Shown here: piece by piece, positions 22,095 to 33,677 of the stretch
How the letters are laid out: each line of letters opens with the position of its first letter
Position numbering within the stretch: position 1 is the first letter of the stretch
NCBI GenBank assembly: GCA_004431415.1
Contig: QPMI01000553.1
Span: 124,001-188,000, forward strand
Length of the DNA stretch: 64,000 bases
Source: Cyanophora paradoxa
Lineage: Eukaryota; Glaucocystophyceae; Cyanophorales; Cyanophoraceae
Reading direction: 5' to 3'
The notes under the pieces: generated by a model
Told to the model about the DNA's origin: nothing
Seen by the model: the letters and a program-made list of their open reading frames with translations, nothing else
Database searches by the model: none
Made by a program: the position numbers and the translations under genes

Positions 22095-22530
22095 GCGCTT
22101 CGCACGTGCCCCTCGGATGAACCGGACGGTTGGTCGCCGGGATCCAGGGTCTGTTTAGATGCTACGCTACTACAGATGATGGCCCTGGGAGCAGTCGCGA
22201 ACTCGCGCGCGTGCTTGCTGTGCCGCGCTTGCTGAAAGTGCTGTACCCCCTTGGACAAGATTCGATCTTCGAACCCGCGCGAGGCGCTGCATGGCGGCGC
22301 AAGCTTAAGCTTGCCGCATTGCACTGTCCGATGCTTGCGTGCACTCGTGTACGTGAAATTTGAATGCTCGCCTGAATGCCCGTGAATCCTCCACCTGATC
22401 ATGAATGCTCGTACGCGTGTCGTAATGAATACCTGATAACTTACTTATCCTTGTACCTAGCCTGCCGTGCTATGCAGCTACGTGTACGGGCCGGCGCCTG
22501 CGCGGCGCCCGGCTGCTAAGAAGCTCGTCA
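22095..22530. other. Spacer between two minus-strand genes
   Basis: 436 bp, less GC-rich. About 22360-22435 has repeated GAATGCTCG/TGAAT words and GATCATG. I see no gene. Confidence 0.5.
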
Positions 22531-25500
22531 TCAGACGCCGAGGATGTCGCGGAGGACCATGCGGAAGGTCCGCTTCTGCTTCCGCGGCACAATCCGCCAG
22601 CCTGCGCGGCGCCGCCCGGCGGCCTCGTTAAGGGCGGCGGGCCGGGCGAGGGCGGAAGTTTAAGGGGCTCGCACCGAGGGCGAGGACGGACTGAATGGTC
22701 GAGCGGACCGTGTTCAGGTCGTTCTTCTGCGGGGGGTGGGGCGGTCAGCCGAGGGGAAGAACTCGCGAGGAGAGCGAGAGGGGATGAAATGCTCCGGCGC
22801 CAATGAAGGCACAAGCTAAGAGCGCTGGTAGTTAGTAGAGGTACCCCCCCCCTCCGCCCCTCTACCCTCTATCTTTCCCGCGCCTTCTCGTCCTCGGTGA
22901 GGAGCTCGTAGGGGACCAGAAGGTTGTGCTGCTTCTTCCGGTCGTTCAGAGCCTCCGAGTACCTGAGAGGGGGAGGGGGGTACGGCGTTAGGAACGGGTA
23001 GAGGTAGGGGCGGGGTACGTGGTGGTGCGCACGTCCAGCCCTCCTCCTTGCGCTTCTTGGCCCAGAGCTGGACGCGGCGGTTGCGACGTGAGGGGAAGCC
23101 GGGGAGGGGGGCGGGGGGGTGGGGTGGGGGGTACAGGGCGCACGTCGTGGGCGTTTTTCGCGAGCAGTTCGATCAGCTCCATGACGTCGTCGCTCTCCTT
23201 CACCCCCGACACGTCGATCTGCGTACCCCGCCCGGGCCGGCGACGTCACGGTCTGAAACAACGAAGGGGGGGGAGGAGGCGTGCCTGGCGGAGGGTGTAG
23301 CCCGGCTTGAGGGCGCCGGGGAAGCGATCCTGCCCCGGTACAGGCACAAGGCTGCGCGGGGGAAGTTGGGGCGGCATCCGGAGAGCGGGGTGGGAGGAGG
23401 GGTGGGGGTACCTGGACGCGCCGGACCCGCCGGCGTCGGCGCCCTCGGGGGGTACGAGGTCGTACCCGAAGAAGATCACGGCCCGCAGGATCTATGCAGG
23501 AGGGGCGCTCGCGTTGAGCGAAGAACAAGGGCGGGGGGAGGAATCGCCGGGGGGGGGGTACGGGGATGACCTGGATGGCCATGTCGACGTCGTAGGCGCG
23601 CTCCTCGTCGGAGAGCTCGTCGAAGGGCTTCAGGCAGTTGTGCATCTGGCGGGGCGGCCGGGCGGTGAGGCGGGCGGGGCGGGCGCGGCGGTGAGACGGT
23701 GAGGCCGGCGCAGTCGACGTCGTTGCCCGGGGGGCGGCGGGGGGGGGAGGGGGGCGGGGACCTTGCTGGCGTTGTCGCGGTTGGGACCGTACCTCCAGCC
23801 CCCGTCCAGCTTCGACATCGACCACGCTGCGCCGAAACGGTCGTTCTTTCTTCCTTCTTTCTTTCGCCCCGAGCGTCGAAGCAGCAGCAGCGGGGATGGA
23901 GGGGCCGCGCGCACCGTCGTGCACGACCGCGCCGAGGGTCAGCACGAGCTGCGCCGGGGCGGGCATATCAGCCGCCGAGAGGCGATGCGATGCGAGTAGA
24001 GACGAGTAGAGGCGCCGGGCCTCCGGGCTCCTCCTTCCCCACCTCCGCTCTACCCCGGAGGACCGCAGCACTCTCATTTCCATCGCTCCTCTACCCTCCC
24101 TCCGCTCCTCCTACCCCCCCTCTGCTCCACGCACCTTGGAGAGGACCTTCTTGGGGTCACGGTCGCTGTCGGCGATCTCCGAGGTGTCGTAGGGGCGCGG
24201 CACGTACGCCTCGCCCCGCTCCTGCTCCACCACCAGCGCGTCGAAGCAGCTGTTCGGGAAGCTCGACAGGAACCTGCGGAGGAAGGAGAGAGGGCGTGGC
24301 AGTGAGACTTCGAAATCCATCAGACGGGAAGGGCGGCGGCGGAATGCCGGGGCCCGACCTGATGGCCTCCTTCTTGATGTCGATCTCGTCGAAGCCGGTG
24401 CGGCCCGAGCGGATGAGCATGTCCCGGATCAGGTCGCACACCTGAGGCGCGTCGGGGGAGGAGGAGGAGGAGGAGGTGGAGGAGGCGCGGGGGGGGGGGG
24501 GGGGGGGGGGGGGGGACTTCCGCCCCTCGCGGCGGCGCATATGCATGCACGCACCTCGTCGAAGCGCAGGCCCTCCACGATCTGGCGGGGCGGGGCTCAG
24601 AGAAGGCCGGCCGGCCGGCTCAAAGCAGAGCAAAGCGTAGCAGAGCAAAGGGACGGGCGCACGTAGGAGCCGCCCTCGCCGGCGGCGTTGCGGTAGAGCT
24701 CCTCGACGCGGCGGTCGAAGGCCTCCGCCGCCGCCGACAGCTCCCCGTACACCCTACGGGGGGGGGGGGGGGGGGGGGGGAGCGTGAGGCCCCGAGGTCG
24801 CGAGGCCCGCACACGAAAGACGGGAAGGGTGGGAGGGGCGGGGCGGGGCGGGGAGGGGCGGGGCGGGCGGACCGGGAGACCTCCTTGAGGACGCCGTCCT
24901 CCGTCTGGTTCGCCCGCTCCAGCAACTCGCTGCGTCGCGTCGTACCCCCCCTCAGCGGCCCCTCGCGGGAGGAGAGGGGGGGGGAAGAGAGGCGGGGGCG
25001 CACTGCGTGCTGCCCGAGCGGGTCGCGCCGGGGGCCTCGCCGGCCCCCGCCGCCCGCCCCGCCCCCAGGATGCTCTTCGAGATCTGCCGACGCAGCCGCC
25101 CTCCCTCAGCGCCCTGGGAGGCACGGGGGCTTACCCTCCCCTCCCCTCTAGCCCCCCTCCCCCCCCCTCTAGCCCGATGCTCGCCTCGTTGAGGCGCTTG
25201 TAGAGGGCGTCGATGTGGAGCGCCTCGTACACCAGGTGCCCCACCCGCTCCTCGTTCATCCCCTGCGCCCCGCCCGCTCCTCGCTCAGCTGAGACGTCCG
25301 TGGACGGAGCTAGCTAGCTCGGCTGGGGCGCACGGGGATGTTCTTGTTGTGGGCCTCGATCTCGAGGTGGCGGATGACCCAGAGCATGTCGTCCAGCCTG
25401 GCGCGGGGCTCGGGGGAGGAGGAGGGGCAGGGGGAGGGCGAGGCGGCGGACCGGTAGGACTCGCGCCGCCGCTCGCCGGCGGCCTTGTTGCGGAGCTCCT

Positions 25501-28500
25501 GGTTGCGGCGCGAGATCTCCATGATCCGCTCCTCGATCTGCAGGGCTCCCGAAGATCAAGATAAGAAGGCGGGGCGGGGCGGGGCGGGGCGGGGCGGGGC
25601 GGGGCGGGGCGGGGCGGGGCGGGCCAGCTCGTCCTTGAGGATGGCGGGCGCCCGCGGGATGTTGAACTCCCCTGCGCCCCCCGTGAGGCCCGTTCGAAGA
25701 ACCGCCCGGCCGGCCGGCGGGCCGGCTGGCGGGCCGGCGGCGCGCCCCGCACCGAAGAAGCGGATCGCGCGGTACGCCTGCATCACCGACGGGCTCATCC
25801 CGTACAGCGCCACAATCCGCTGCGCCGAAAGTGAGGTGGGGGGGGAGGAGGAGGAGGAGGGGGGCGGGGGTACTGGCGGGCCTTGAAGGAGGTCCATCTG
25901 GAGAGCTCGAGGGCCGCCCCGTTGGGCACCGCCGCGCGGTGCGTGACGACGCAGTCCACGTACACGCCTAAAGGGGACGATAAGATAGACAGAAAGAAGG
26001 AAGAAGGAAGAAAGAAAGCAAAGGAATGGACCGCCGTCGAGGTTGGAGAGCTTGGCGACGCGGAGGGGGCAGCTGGAGCGGGGGAAGACGCCGCTCTTGC
26101 CCGAGGAGCGGAGGTAGAGGCGGTCGCCCCTGTCGATGACCTCCCGCAGGAACCGCGTCCACATAGCCTTCCCCTGCGCTCTGGAGGCAGAAGTTGAGGT
26201 CGGAGGTCGGCGGCTGCCGCCCAGCTACTCGGGCTTCGCAGCGCGGCGCACATGCACTCGAGGGACGGGGTGTAGTGGACGGTGGACTGCAGGTGCGCCC
26301 GCACGCGCCGCGTCGGCGCCGATATCGGCCGGCCCGCCCCGCCCCGCGCCGCCGTCCTGCGCCGGCCGGCCGGCCGGCCCCTCAATCAGCGACGCCCTCC
26401 CTCCCTGCCTACCCCTCGCACTCTTGCGCACGCGGGGCGGGTGCCGGGGGCGCGGCTGCTGCTCTCGCGCGTGGCGAGCCAGATGCGGACGATGGAGCCC
26501 TTCTCCGCGTCGTGGGACGTCTGGGGCAGAGTGAGGCTCAAGAAACAAGTAAGACTCAAGAAACATCGTGACCTTGCCCTCCTCGAGCTCGCCGGTCTCG
26601 GGGGAGAGGTGCTGGACGGTGACCGCGAGGCTCGTGAACTTGCGGAGGACGCTCATCCGGTCCTCCTCATCCAGCGCGCTCACGAACTCCTCCTCCACCT
26701 GCGGCCCGGGGGGGATGCTGAGGCGCGCCGCGCCCCCGGGGCCGGCTTCTTCCCCTCTTCGTCCCTTGTCTCTCTCTCAGGGGCCTCTCTCTCCAGGCTA
26801 GCGCTTTGACGTCTAGTTTGGAGCCCGCCGGGGCCGCCGCGGACCTTGACGGCCGTGTCGCCGGCCTCGCCGTAGTACTGCCCACCGCACGCCCCGCGTC
26901 AGCCGGGAGGCGACAAGCAAGCAAGCAAGCAAGCAGAGCGGGGCGCGTGGGGCAAGCAAGAAGCAAGCTCGCCTTGTTGACGATGGCGATGAAGATGTTG
27001 ATGAGGACGAGGGAGACGACCACCACGAACGAGAAGAAGAAGACTGCGCCGGCGTTAGAGGGAGCGGGGTGCGGGGGATCGGGGGGAAGGAGGGTGGGCA
27101 CCGACGGCGCCCCCCGGGGCCGCGTCGGCGAGGTCCACGAAGTTGAAGCCGCCCCCTGCGCGCATCAGAGAGGGCGGGCGGGGGCGGGGGGGGGGGGGGG
27201 GTACGGGGCGGCGCGGCGCGGACCGAGGTTGCTGAAGAGAGTGGAGAAGGAGGCGTAGAAGGAGGAGAAGTCGTCCACCTTGTACCCTGGATGGGAGGGA
27301 AAGGGGGGGGGGGGCGATGTCAGGGCGGCCGGGGGTACGGGGCGCGGGCCAGGGGCGCGCCGAACATGACCCAGGCCATGAAGGCGTAGCCGGCGAACAG
27401 AATCACTGGGGGTACGGGATCAGATCACACGGCTCAGATCGGCTCAGATCAGATCGGATCGGATCCGATCGGGTCGGACCGAAGATGAGGAGGAAGGCGG
27501 AGAGGTCGGGGACGGCCTTGCCGACGGTGTTCGTGAGGACGGAGAGGCGCGGGTTCAGCTCGAAGAACTTGAAGATGCGGATGCACGTGATGAGGATCTG
27601 GACGCGCCGCCGTCCCGTCAGAGAGGCGCGGCGCGCCCATCTATCTATCTATCTATCGCGTGGGATCTGGGGTCGGGCGGGAGGGAGGGGGCCGGGGCGC
27701 TAGATAGATAGATAGATAGATAGATAGATGGATAGATAGATAGATGGCGCGCCGAGCCCCCGTACCCCTGATCTGGGGGCGGGCGGGAGGGAGGGCGGGA
27801 GGGGGCCGGGGCGCGCACCGCGATGCCGGCGATCTGCTGCATCTCGGTGACGAGGGCCACGCCCCGCCCGAAGTCGTAGAAGCGCCTGTACCCCGGCGGA
27901 CGGGGCGGTTCGGGAAGAAGCGGAGGGGAGGGCCCCGGGGGTGCGGGCGCACGCGGGGTCGGGGCTGGAGGCGAGGGATGCCGCCATCGAGCGCGAGAAG
28001 GTCACGAACTCGCCGTCTGAGCAGACCATATCATATCGGATCGGATCGGATCAGGTCTCGGACGAGGCTAGCCGCCCCCTCGACGCCCCCCTCGCCGGCT
28101 AGCCGCACACGCGCCCCTCGACGCCCCCCTCGCCGGCTAGCCGCACACTGAGGCAGCTCGGCCGCCGCGGTCCAGATCTCGGGCGAGCCCGAGGCGGGGC
28201 GGGGCGGGGCGGGGCGGGGGCGCACAGCGGAAGTAGAGGACGACGATCATGGCGAGGTCCTGCGGGGGGGAAAGAGGCGCGGGACGGGCGCGTCGGGCGC
28301 GTCGGGCGCGGCGCGGGGCGAGGGGCGAGGCGGGGCGAGGGGCGGAGGGGAATGGCCGGAGCTCGGGGGGCGGTGCGGCGAGCGTCGAACTTTCGTTAGG
28401 CGGGGGGGATCGGAGGGCCGTTTCTCGATTTGTTGGAGGCGAGGTGGGCCGGGGGGGAAAGAGGCGCGGGGCGCGTGCGTCGGGCCCGGCGCGGGGCGAG

Positions 28501-31225
28501 GCGAGGGGCGGAGGGGAGGGGCCGGAGCTCGGGGGGCGGGGTGGGGCGAGCTCCAAACGTTCGGGGGGCGGGGCGGCGGTGGGCGGCGGGGAGGCGGGAC
28601 GGGGGGAGGTGGGCCGGGGAGGAGAGGGGCCCCGGGTGCATGATCTATCTATCGTCCGCGCCCGCTCTGCCCATGGGCGGGACGGGGACGCACGGCGATG
28701 TCCCAGGCGTTCCATGCGTCCCGGAAGTAGAGCACGATCCCCATGTCCCCCGCCTGCCGCGGAGCAAGCTCAGCGGCGAGCCGGGCGGGGCGGGGCGACG
28801 CTGGGCCGCCTGGGGGGCCCTGCAGCGCTTCGCCTGCTTGCGCGCCTGCTTCATCTCGGAGAGGATGTAGCCGATGACGAAGATGAGGAAGATGACGCCC
28901 ACCACGAACACCGCGTCGTCCCGCTGACAAGGCTCGGGTGAGGGGGGGCGAGGGGGAGGCGGGGCGGGGCGGGGCGGGGCGAGGGGCGGGGGCAGGGGAT
29001 GGGGGCGGGCACCCGCTCGAGCGGCTGCAGCCTGATCGTGTTGATGTTCACGCTGCGCGCGCGGGCGGGCGGGCGGCGCCGGTTAGCAAGCAACAAGGGG
29101 CCGCCATCTGCCCACCACTTCTCGCTCGCCTGGGGAAGAGGAGGCCGGAGGGGGGCATCTCGGCGATCATGTCGGCCACCGTGTACGTCCCCGTGTGCGG
29201 GTTCTGCGCGGGCGGGCGAGCGCGCCGGTCGGGGCCAGGCCGGAGGAGGCGAGGGCACGGCGTGGCGTGGCGCCTCTCTCTCTCTCTCTCTCTCCCTCGC
29301 TTTCTCTTTCTCTGGGGCTAGGGCGGGGCGCCTGCATCCGCGGACCTGCAGCGCGAACGAGACCGTGATCGCCCGCGTCGCCTCTGCGCGCGCGCGGCCC
29401 CGCTCAGCTCCTTCGCTTTCTTCGTTCCTTGCTTGCTTTGCTCGCACCGTCGACCCAGCCGGCCTCGGCGAGGGCGGTGAGGGCGGCCCGGGCGCCGGCG
29501 AGGTCCGGGGGCAGGTCGACCACGAAGCCGCCCGTGCCGTAGGACCAAGTCGCCGAGCCGTCGCGGAGGTACTTCTCCGAGGTCGAGAGCTCGCTGAAGG
29601 AGGCGCCCCAGCCAACGCGGCCCGCCCGCGGCTCGTCCGCCCGGTCGTCCGCGCTGCGAACGGAGTGAGCTCAGGGGGGAAGTAGCTGCGGGGGGGTAGA
29701 AGGAGGCGCGCCTCGTCTGGAAGTCGGAGAAGCATGTCGTGTTGTCGAGGGAGCGCATCGTGCGGGGGTCGATCTGCGAGCACGGGAAGCCCTTCACCCG
29801 CACCTGCCCGGGCCCTCAGAAAGAAAGAGAGAAAGAGCCGAGGAGAGAAAGAAAGAGAGCGTGCGTGCCTGGCGGAGGCGCAGGGTGCCGACGCGCTTGC
29901 GGAACCAGGCGAAGGAGTCCGCCGACTCGACGTCCAGCAGCGGCAGCAGCGTGTCGTTCACGTACGCGTAAAACTCCTCTGGAAGAGGGGGGGGGGGGGG
30001 GGGGGAGGGGGGGGGGGCGTGAGGCGGATGTGGGTGGGGTGGGGTGGGGGAGGCAGCGGGGGACGCTGGGCGGGCGATCCCGCGGCGCGCGCGTCCCCGC
30101 AGTACCGCTGCCCAGCCACACCCCCGCCCCCCCCCCCGCCCCCCGCCCCCCCTTCGGGAGTACGCCGCGCACCGACGTTGTTCATCGCAAGGAAGGCCGT
30201 CTGGTCGGAGCCCAGCTGCACGCTGCGGGGACGTCGTAAGGGGAAAGGCGAAGGGGAGAAGGGGGAGGGGAGGGAGGGGGTACGGACAAGTTGAGGAAGG
30301 CGCCCGGGGCGGTGAGGGAGCTGTCCTGGTAGTTGTTGACGTTGAGGGGGATGACGTGGACGACGAGCCTGCGCGCCCTCGCGTGACGGGACGGCGGTCG
30401 CTGCCTTTTGGGGGGCTTCGTTCGCACGAACCAGAAGAACATGACCGTGAACGCGAGGTACACCACGAGCTCGCGGTACAGCTCTGCGCAGAGGAGGAGA
30501 TGTCGCATGGTGAGGCTTTGCTAGGACGCGGGATGGCTGGTAAGCTGTTCTTAGGCCCTCGTCGAGACCCGTGCTTTGATCTAGCTAGAACGCGGGATGA
30601 TGCGTTATCTATTCTTAGTCTCTCGCGGGCCGCACCCATCGCCTCGAGGTTGACCTTCTGCACTTTGACGTAGACCTCGGCGCGCCGCAGGTTCCTGCGC
30701 ACGCGCCCGGCCGCCCGGCCCTCGGCGGGGGCGCCCAGCTTCGAGTGGGGCGCGAAGGACGAAGGGCGCGCACAGCTTCGAGTGCTTGAAGCGGGAGCGG
30801 ATGAGCCTGCGGGGGGCGCGCGGCGGGGCGGGGCGGGGGCGGGGCGGGGCGGTCAGCGGTCAGCGGCGCCCCCGCTTCGAAAGCGGAGCCGCGCACAAGC
30901 GCAGGTTCTTGTACTCCTCGGCGAAGTTCCGCTCCCTGTTCTTGCGGTTGAGCACGCGCTGCAGGAAGGGCGGTAGCAGGCCGGACGCGGGCGGCGACGC
31001 GGGCTGCTGCGGCACAGGCAGCGAGACGGAGTCGCCCTTCTTCCCGCCGGAGTCGTCCCCAACGGCGCGCGCGTGCGGCAGCGAGCCAGAGAGGCCATCG
31101 CCGAGGTACGCAACGGACCGCGGCTGGCCTCCGTCCGCCGGCAGGGCAGCTGCAGCAGGCGCTGGGGCGGCGTCTGCAGGAATAGCTGCCGGGCCCGGCA
31201 GAGGCGCCGGGGCGACAGCGCTCAT
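22531..31225 (-). CDS. Polycystin-like cation channel with C-terminal RyR repeats
   Basis: Long multi-exon gene starting MSAVAPAP at 31225. N-terminal cytosolic FLQRVLNRKNRERNFAEEYK leads to S1 (YRELVVYLAFTVMFFWFV, about 30430-30490). The polycystin extracellular TOP region follows: LGSDQTAFLAMNNV, FYAYVNDTLLPLLD, GFPCSQIDP...DNTTCFSDF, WSYGTGGFVVDLPPD and AEAGWVD. S2 is FVVGVIFLIFVIGYILSEM (about 28850-28915). S4-S5 is MQQIAGIAV...ITCIRIFKFFELNPRLSVL (about 27520-27860), the pore DDFSSFYASFSTLFSNL (about 27230-27280), and S6 FFFSFVVVVSLVLINIFIAIV (about 26985-27045). A long cytosolic tail ends in two ryanodine-receptor repeats (23450-24230 and 22531-23225) with GWRYGPNRDN, HNCLKPFDELSDEERAYD and LAKNAHD...WAKKRKEEGWTYSEAL. 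Frame is continuous across 26650-26850, so one gene is preferred over two. Likely Ca2+-permeable; flagellar or internal membrane location unknown. Confidence 0.75.
24489..24515 (-). repeat. Poly-C tract of about 27 nt in channel intron (transcript strand)
   Basis: Uninterrupted G run on the plus strand, hence C on the transcript strand of the channel gene. It lies inside an intron between exons encoding VCDLIRDMLIRSG and IVEGLRFDEV. Confidence 0.8.
25567..25622 (-). repeat. (GGGGC)n tandem array, about 11 units
   Basis: Pentanucleotide array on the plus strand inside the channel gene, read as (GCCCC)n on its transcript strand. It is intronic by frame. Shorter arrays of the same unit recur at about 28200, 28965 and 30825 in the same gene. 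Confidence 0.8.
27629..27753. repeat. Tetranucleotide inverted repeat (CTAT)n ... (TAGA)n in channel intron
   Basis: A CTAT array (about 27639-27657) and a TAGA array (27701-27746) face each other. Both are bordered on the outside by GGCGCGCC, so the whole block is a near-perfect inverted repeat. The G-rich segment between them is partly duplicated just downstream (about 27770-27812). Confidence 0.75.
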
Positions 31226-31855
31226 CTCATCAATACCCGCGACCCAGCCGTTGACCACAGTCGGGCTGGGGCTGCGAGCCCGCTCCGGCACAGCGTCGGG
31301 GGGTTTCAAGTGGACTCCACGGTCCAGCGGGCTGATCGGAAGCGACGCCTAGCCACCTGCAGGCGCCGCAGCAGCACCGCAGCCGTGCTGCTTGTCCCGT
31401 GTCTTGTTCGCGCCTTGCGGGTCCGAACTGGGCCACGGGCCAGCTGCGCCGGATGCTCTCCAGATCGGTCGGCGCAGCCCCCTGTGGTTGCTCTCAGTTG
31501 CAGGTTCGATAAGCCACCGCGAGTTCAAGAGCTCGCGGCCTCCGAACGAGTGCGCTCCGAATTTGGAAACCGGTAGCCCCCTAGCCCCAGCAAGTTTGAG
31601 CAAGTTGCAGCGCGCAACCCTAACTTCGCCCGAGAACGAGAGAAGCGTCGCTCTATGATACCAGCTATCCCCCCCAGCGCTCCTCCCCTCATTTCAGGCG
31701 TTCTGAGGCCAGGTGCGTTGGGTTTCCGCTCCCCAAGCTGAGCCAGCATGCGCGCGGGCCCGCTAGCACCGCTGCCCATGGAATCATAACGATCAAAGCA
31801 AACTAAACCAGCCAGCCACGCGCGCACGCGCTGACACCCGCGGGGTTCAGACGGT
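31226..31855. other. Divergent spacer between channel and ClpX-like gene
   Basis: 630 bp with both 5' regions. Open frames at 31349-31603 on either strand have no recognisable motifs. No other gene is supported. Confidence 0.45.
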
Positions 31856-33677
31856 ATGGCGGTCGCTTGCTTGGGTGCTGCTCGCGCCCTTCTGCGGACA
31901 GGGCTTCGGCGGCCATCATCCCGCCAAAGAGTGCGTTTTAGATGCCTGCAGCACGCGGCACGCAACCCGATCCTCTATCCTTCATCATTTGATCGGCGCG
32001 TGCGCAGGCCCCGCTCCAGCGCGCGGCCACCGCAGAGGCTCGTGACTGCTGGCCACCCGTAGGTCAAGCTGTCCCTCTCTGGGGCCCTTCGGACCGGACT
32101 TTCGCCTCAACGCGCTGGGTGCGACGGCAACCGGGCACCGACAGCAGCGGCGCGGGCAGCCAGCGGGCGGACAGCGGTCCCGTTGACCGGCAATGCTCTC
32201 ACGAGGCTCCGGCGATGAGCCTTTCGCCAGAAACCGGCGAGTCCAGCTCGAGCCACGAGCACCCGACGATGAACCTGTCCCCGCCGTCCGTCTTCGGCCC
32301 GGGCTCGAGCTCGAGCGCCCCGCCGCCGCCCACCTACCACATCCGCGCGTGGGGCGGCCGATCCGGAGCGGACGGCGCGAGCCGATCGGTCCGGAACGGC
32401 CCGAAGTGCAAGTCCTGCGGGGGCAGCACGCTCCTGTACGGCGAGCCGCCCAAAGCGTTCCTCTACTGGTCAGATCCCACCTCCTACTCCTCCTTCTTTC
32501 CTTCCTTTCTCCTCCTCCTTGCTTTCTTTCCTTCATTCCTTTCTCTTCTCTCCTTTCTGACCCTCGGTTCCGCGCGCGCCGGCAGCCGGTCGTGCGAGAC
32601 GTACATGTCGGCGTCGCCGCCGGAGGAGGAATGCAAGTCCTGCGCGCACGAGGCGAAGCCCGCGAGCCCCGCGGAGCGCATCCTCCACGAGGCGCCGCCC
32701 TCGCCCAGCTCGGTGCGCGCGCCGGCGCCGGCGGCGGCCCTGGCATGAATTCGATCGAGGCCTAGCCGAGCCTTACGGCCGGGGCGCGCGCGCGCGCGCA
32801 GCTCACGCGGGTGCTGGACGAGTACGTGATCGGCCAGTCGGCCGCGAAGAAGGTCCTCTCCGTCGCCGTCCATGGCCACTTCCTCCGCCTCCGCTCCGCC
32901 CGCGCCCGCGCCGCCCGCGCCGAGCTCGAGCCCACCGCCGCCGGCACCTCCTCCTCCTCCTCCTCCTCCCCCTCCTCCTCCTCGGGGCGCTCCTCGGACC
33001 TGGAGGAGCCCCTTCCGGGGGTGTACGCCGAGAGCGCTCGGTGAGGAAAAATCCCGTACCCCCCCCGGACCTTCCCCCCCGCCAGGCCTAATCCCGTACC
33101 CCCCAGGACCTGCAGAAGTTCGGGCTGATCCCCGAGTTCCTGGGGCGCCTCCCCGTGATCGCACAGCTGGCGCCGCTCTCGGAGTCCCAGCTGGTGGAGG
33201 TGCTCACGCGGCCCCGGAACTCGCTCCTGAAGCAGTACAGCTACCACCTGCGCCTCCTGCGCTCGGACCTCGCGGTCTCGCGGGAAGCCCTCGAGGCGAT
33301 CGCGCGGCGGGCGCACGCGCGGGGCACGGGCGCGCGGGGCCTCCGCTCCATCATGGAGGGACTCCTCAGCGACGCCCTCCACGACGTGCCGGACCTCCCC
33401 GGCGAGTCCACCGTCTTCATATCTTCCGCCCACGTCGAGGACCCCGGCCTCCGGTCCGCCCGCCCCTCTCTCCTCCAACTCTTTCGCCCTTGAGCTTCGA
33501 ATTCTGGCTGAGATCGAATTCAGGCCCACGGTGCTCTCGGGGCCCCTCCGCTCGAATGCCGGCGAGCTGCTCGCCCTCGCGTCGGCCGGCACGTCCCAGG
33601 AGGGCGCCGCCGCTGCCGCCGCCGCCCCCGGCCCGGCCGGGTCGGCCCCCGAGCCGCTCCGTGCCGCCGCCTTTTGA
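31856..33677 (+). CDS. ClpX-like protein lacking the AAA+ ATPase core
   Basis: Upstream exon 31856-31930 ([20 protein letters not shown]) looks like a mitochondrial presequence; its splice to the next exon is unproven, and an in-frame ATG at 32215 is the alternative start. The N-terminal zinc-binding region is [15 protein letters not shown]...RSCETYMS...ECKSCAHEA. Then [22 protein letters not shown], the conserved start of the ClpX ATPase. A Ser-rich stretch follows. The sequence then jumps directly to [38 protein letters not shown] and [14 protein letters not shown], the conserved ClpX C-terminal small domain. Walker A, Walker B, sensor 1 and the pore loop, about 200 residues, are absent. 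The tail continues through an intron ending 33530 to a stop at 33675-33677. As it stands the product should not hydrolyse ATP. It may be a degenerate paralogue, a regulator, or an assembly collapse. Confidence 0.7.
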
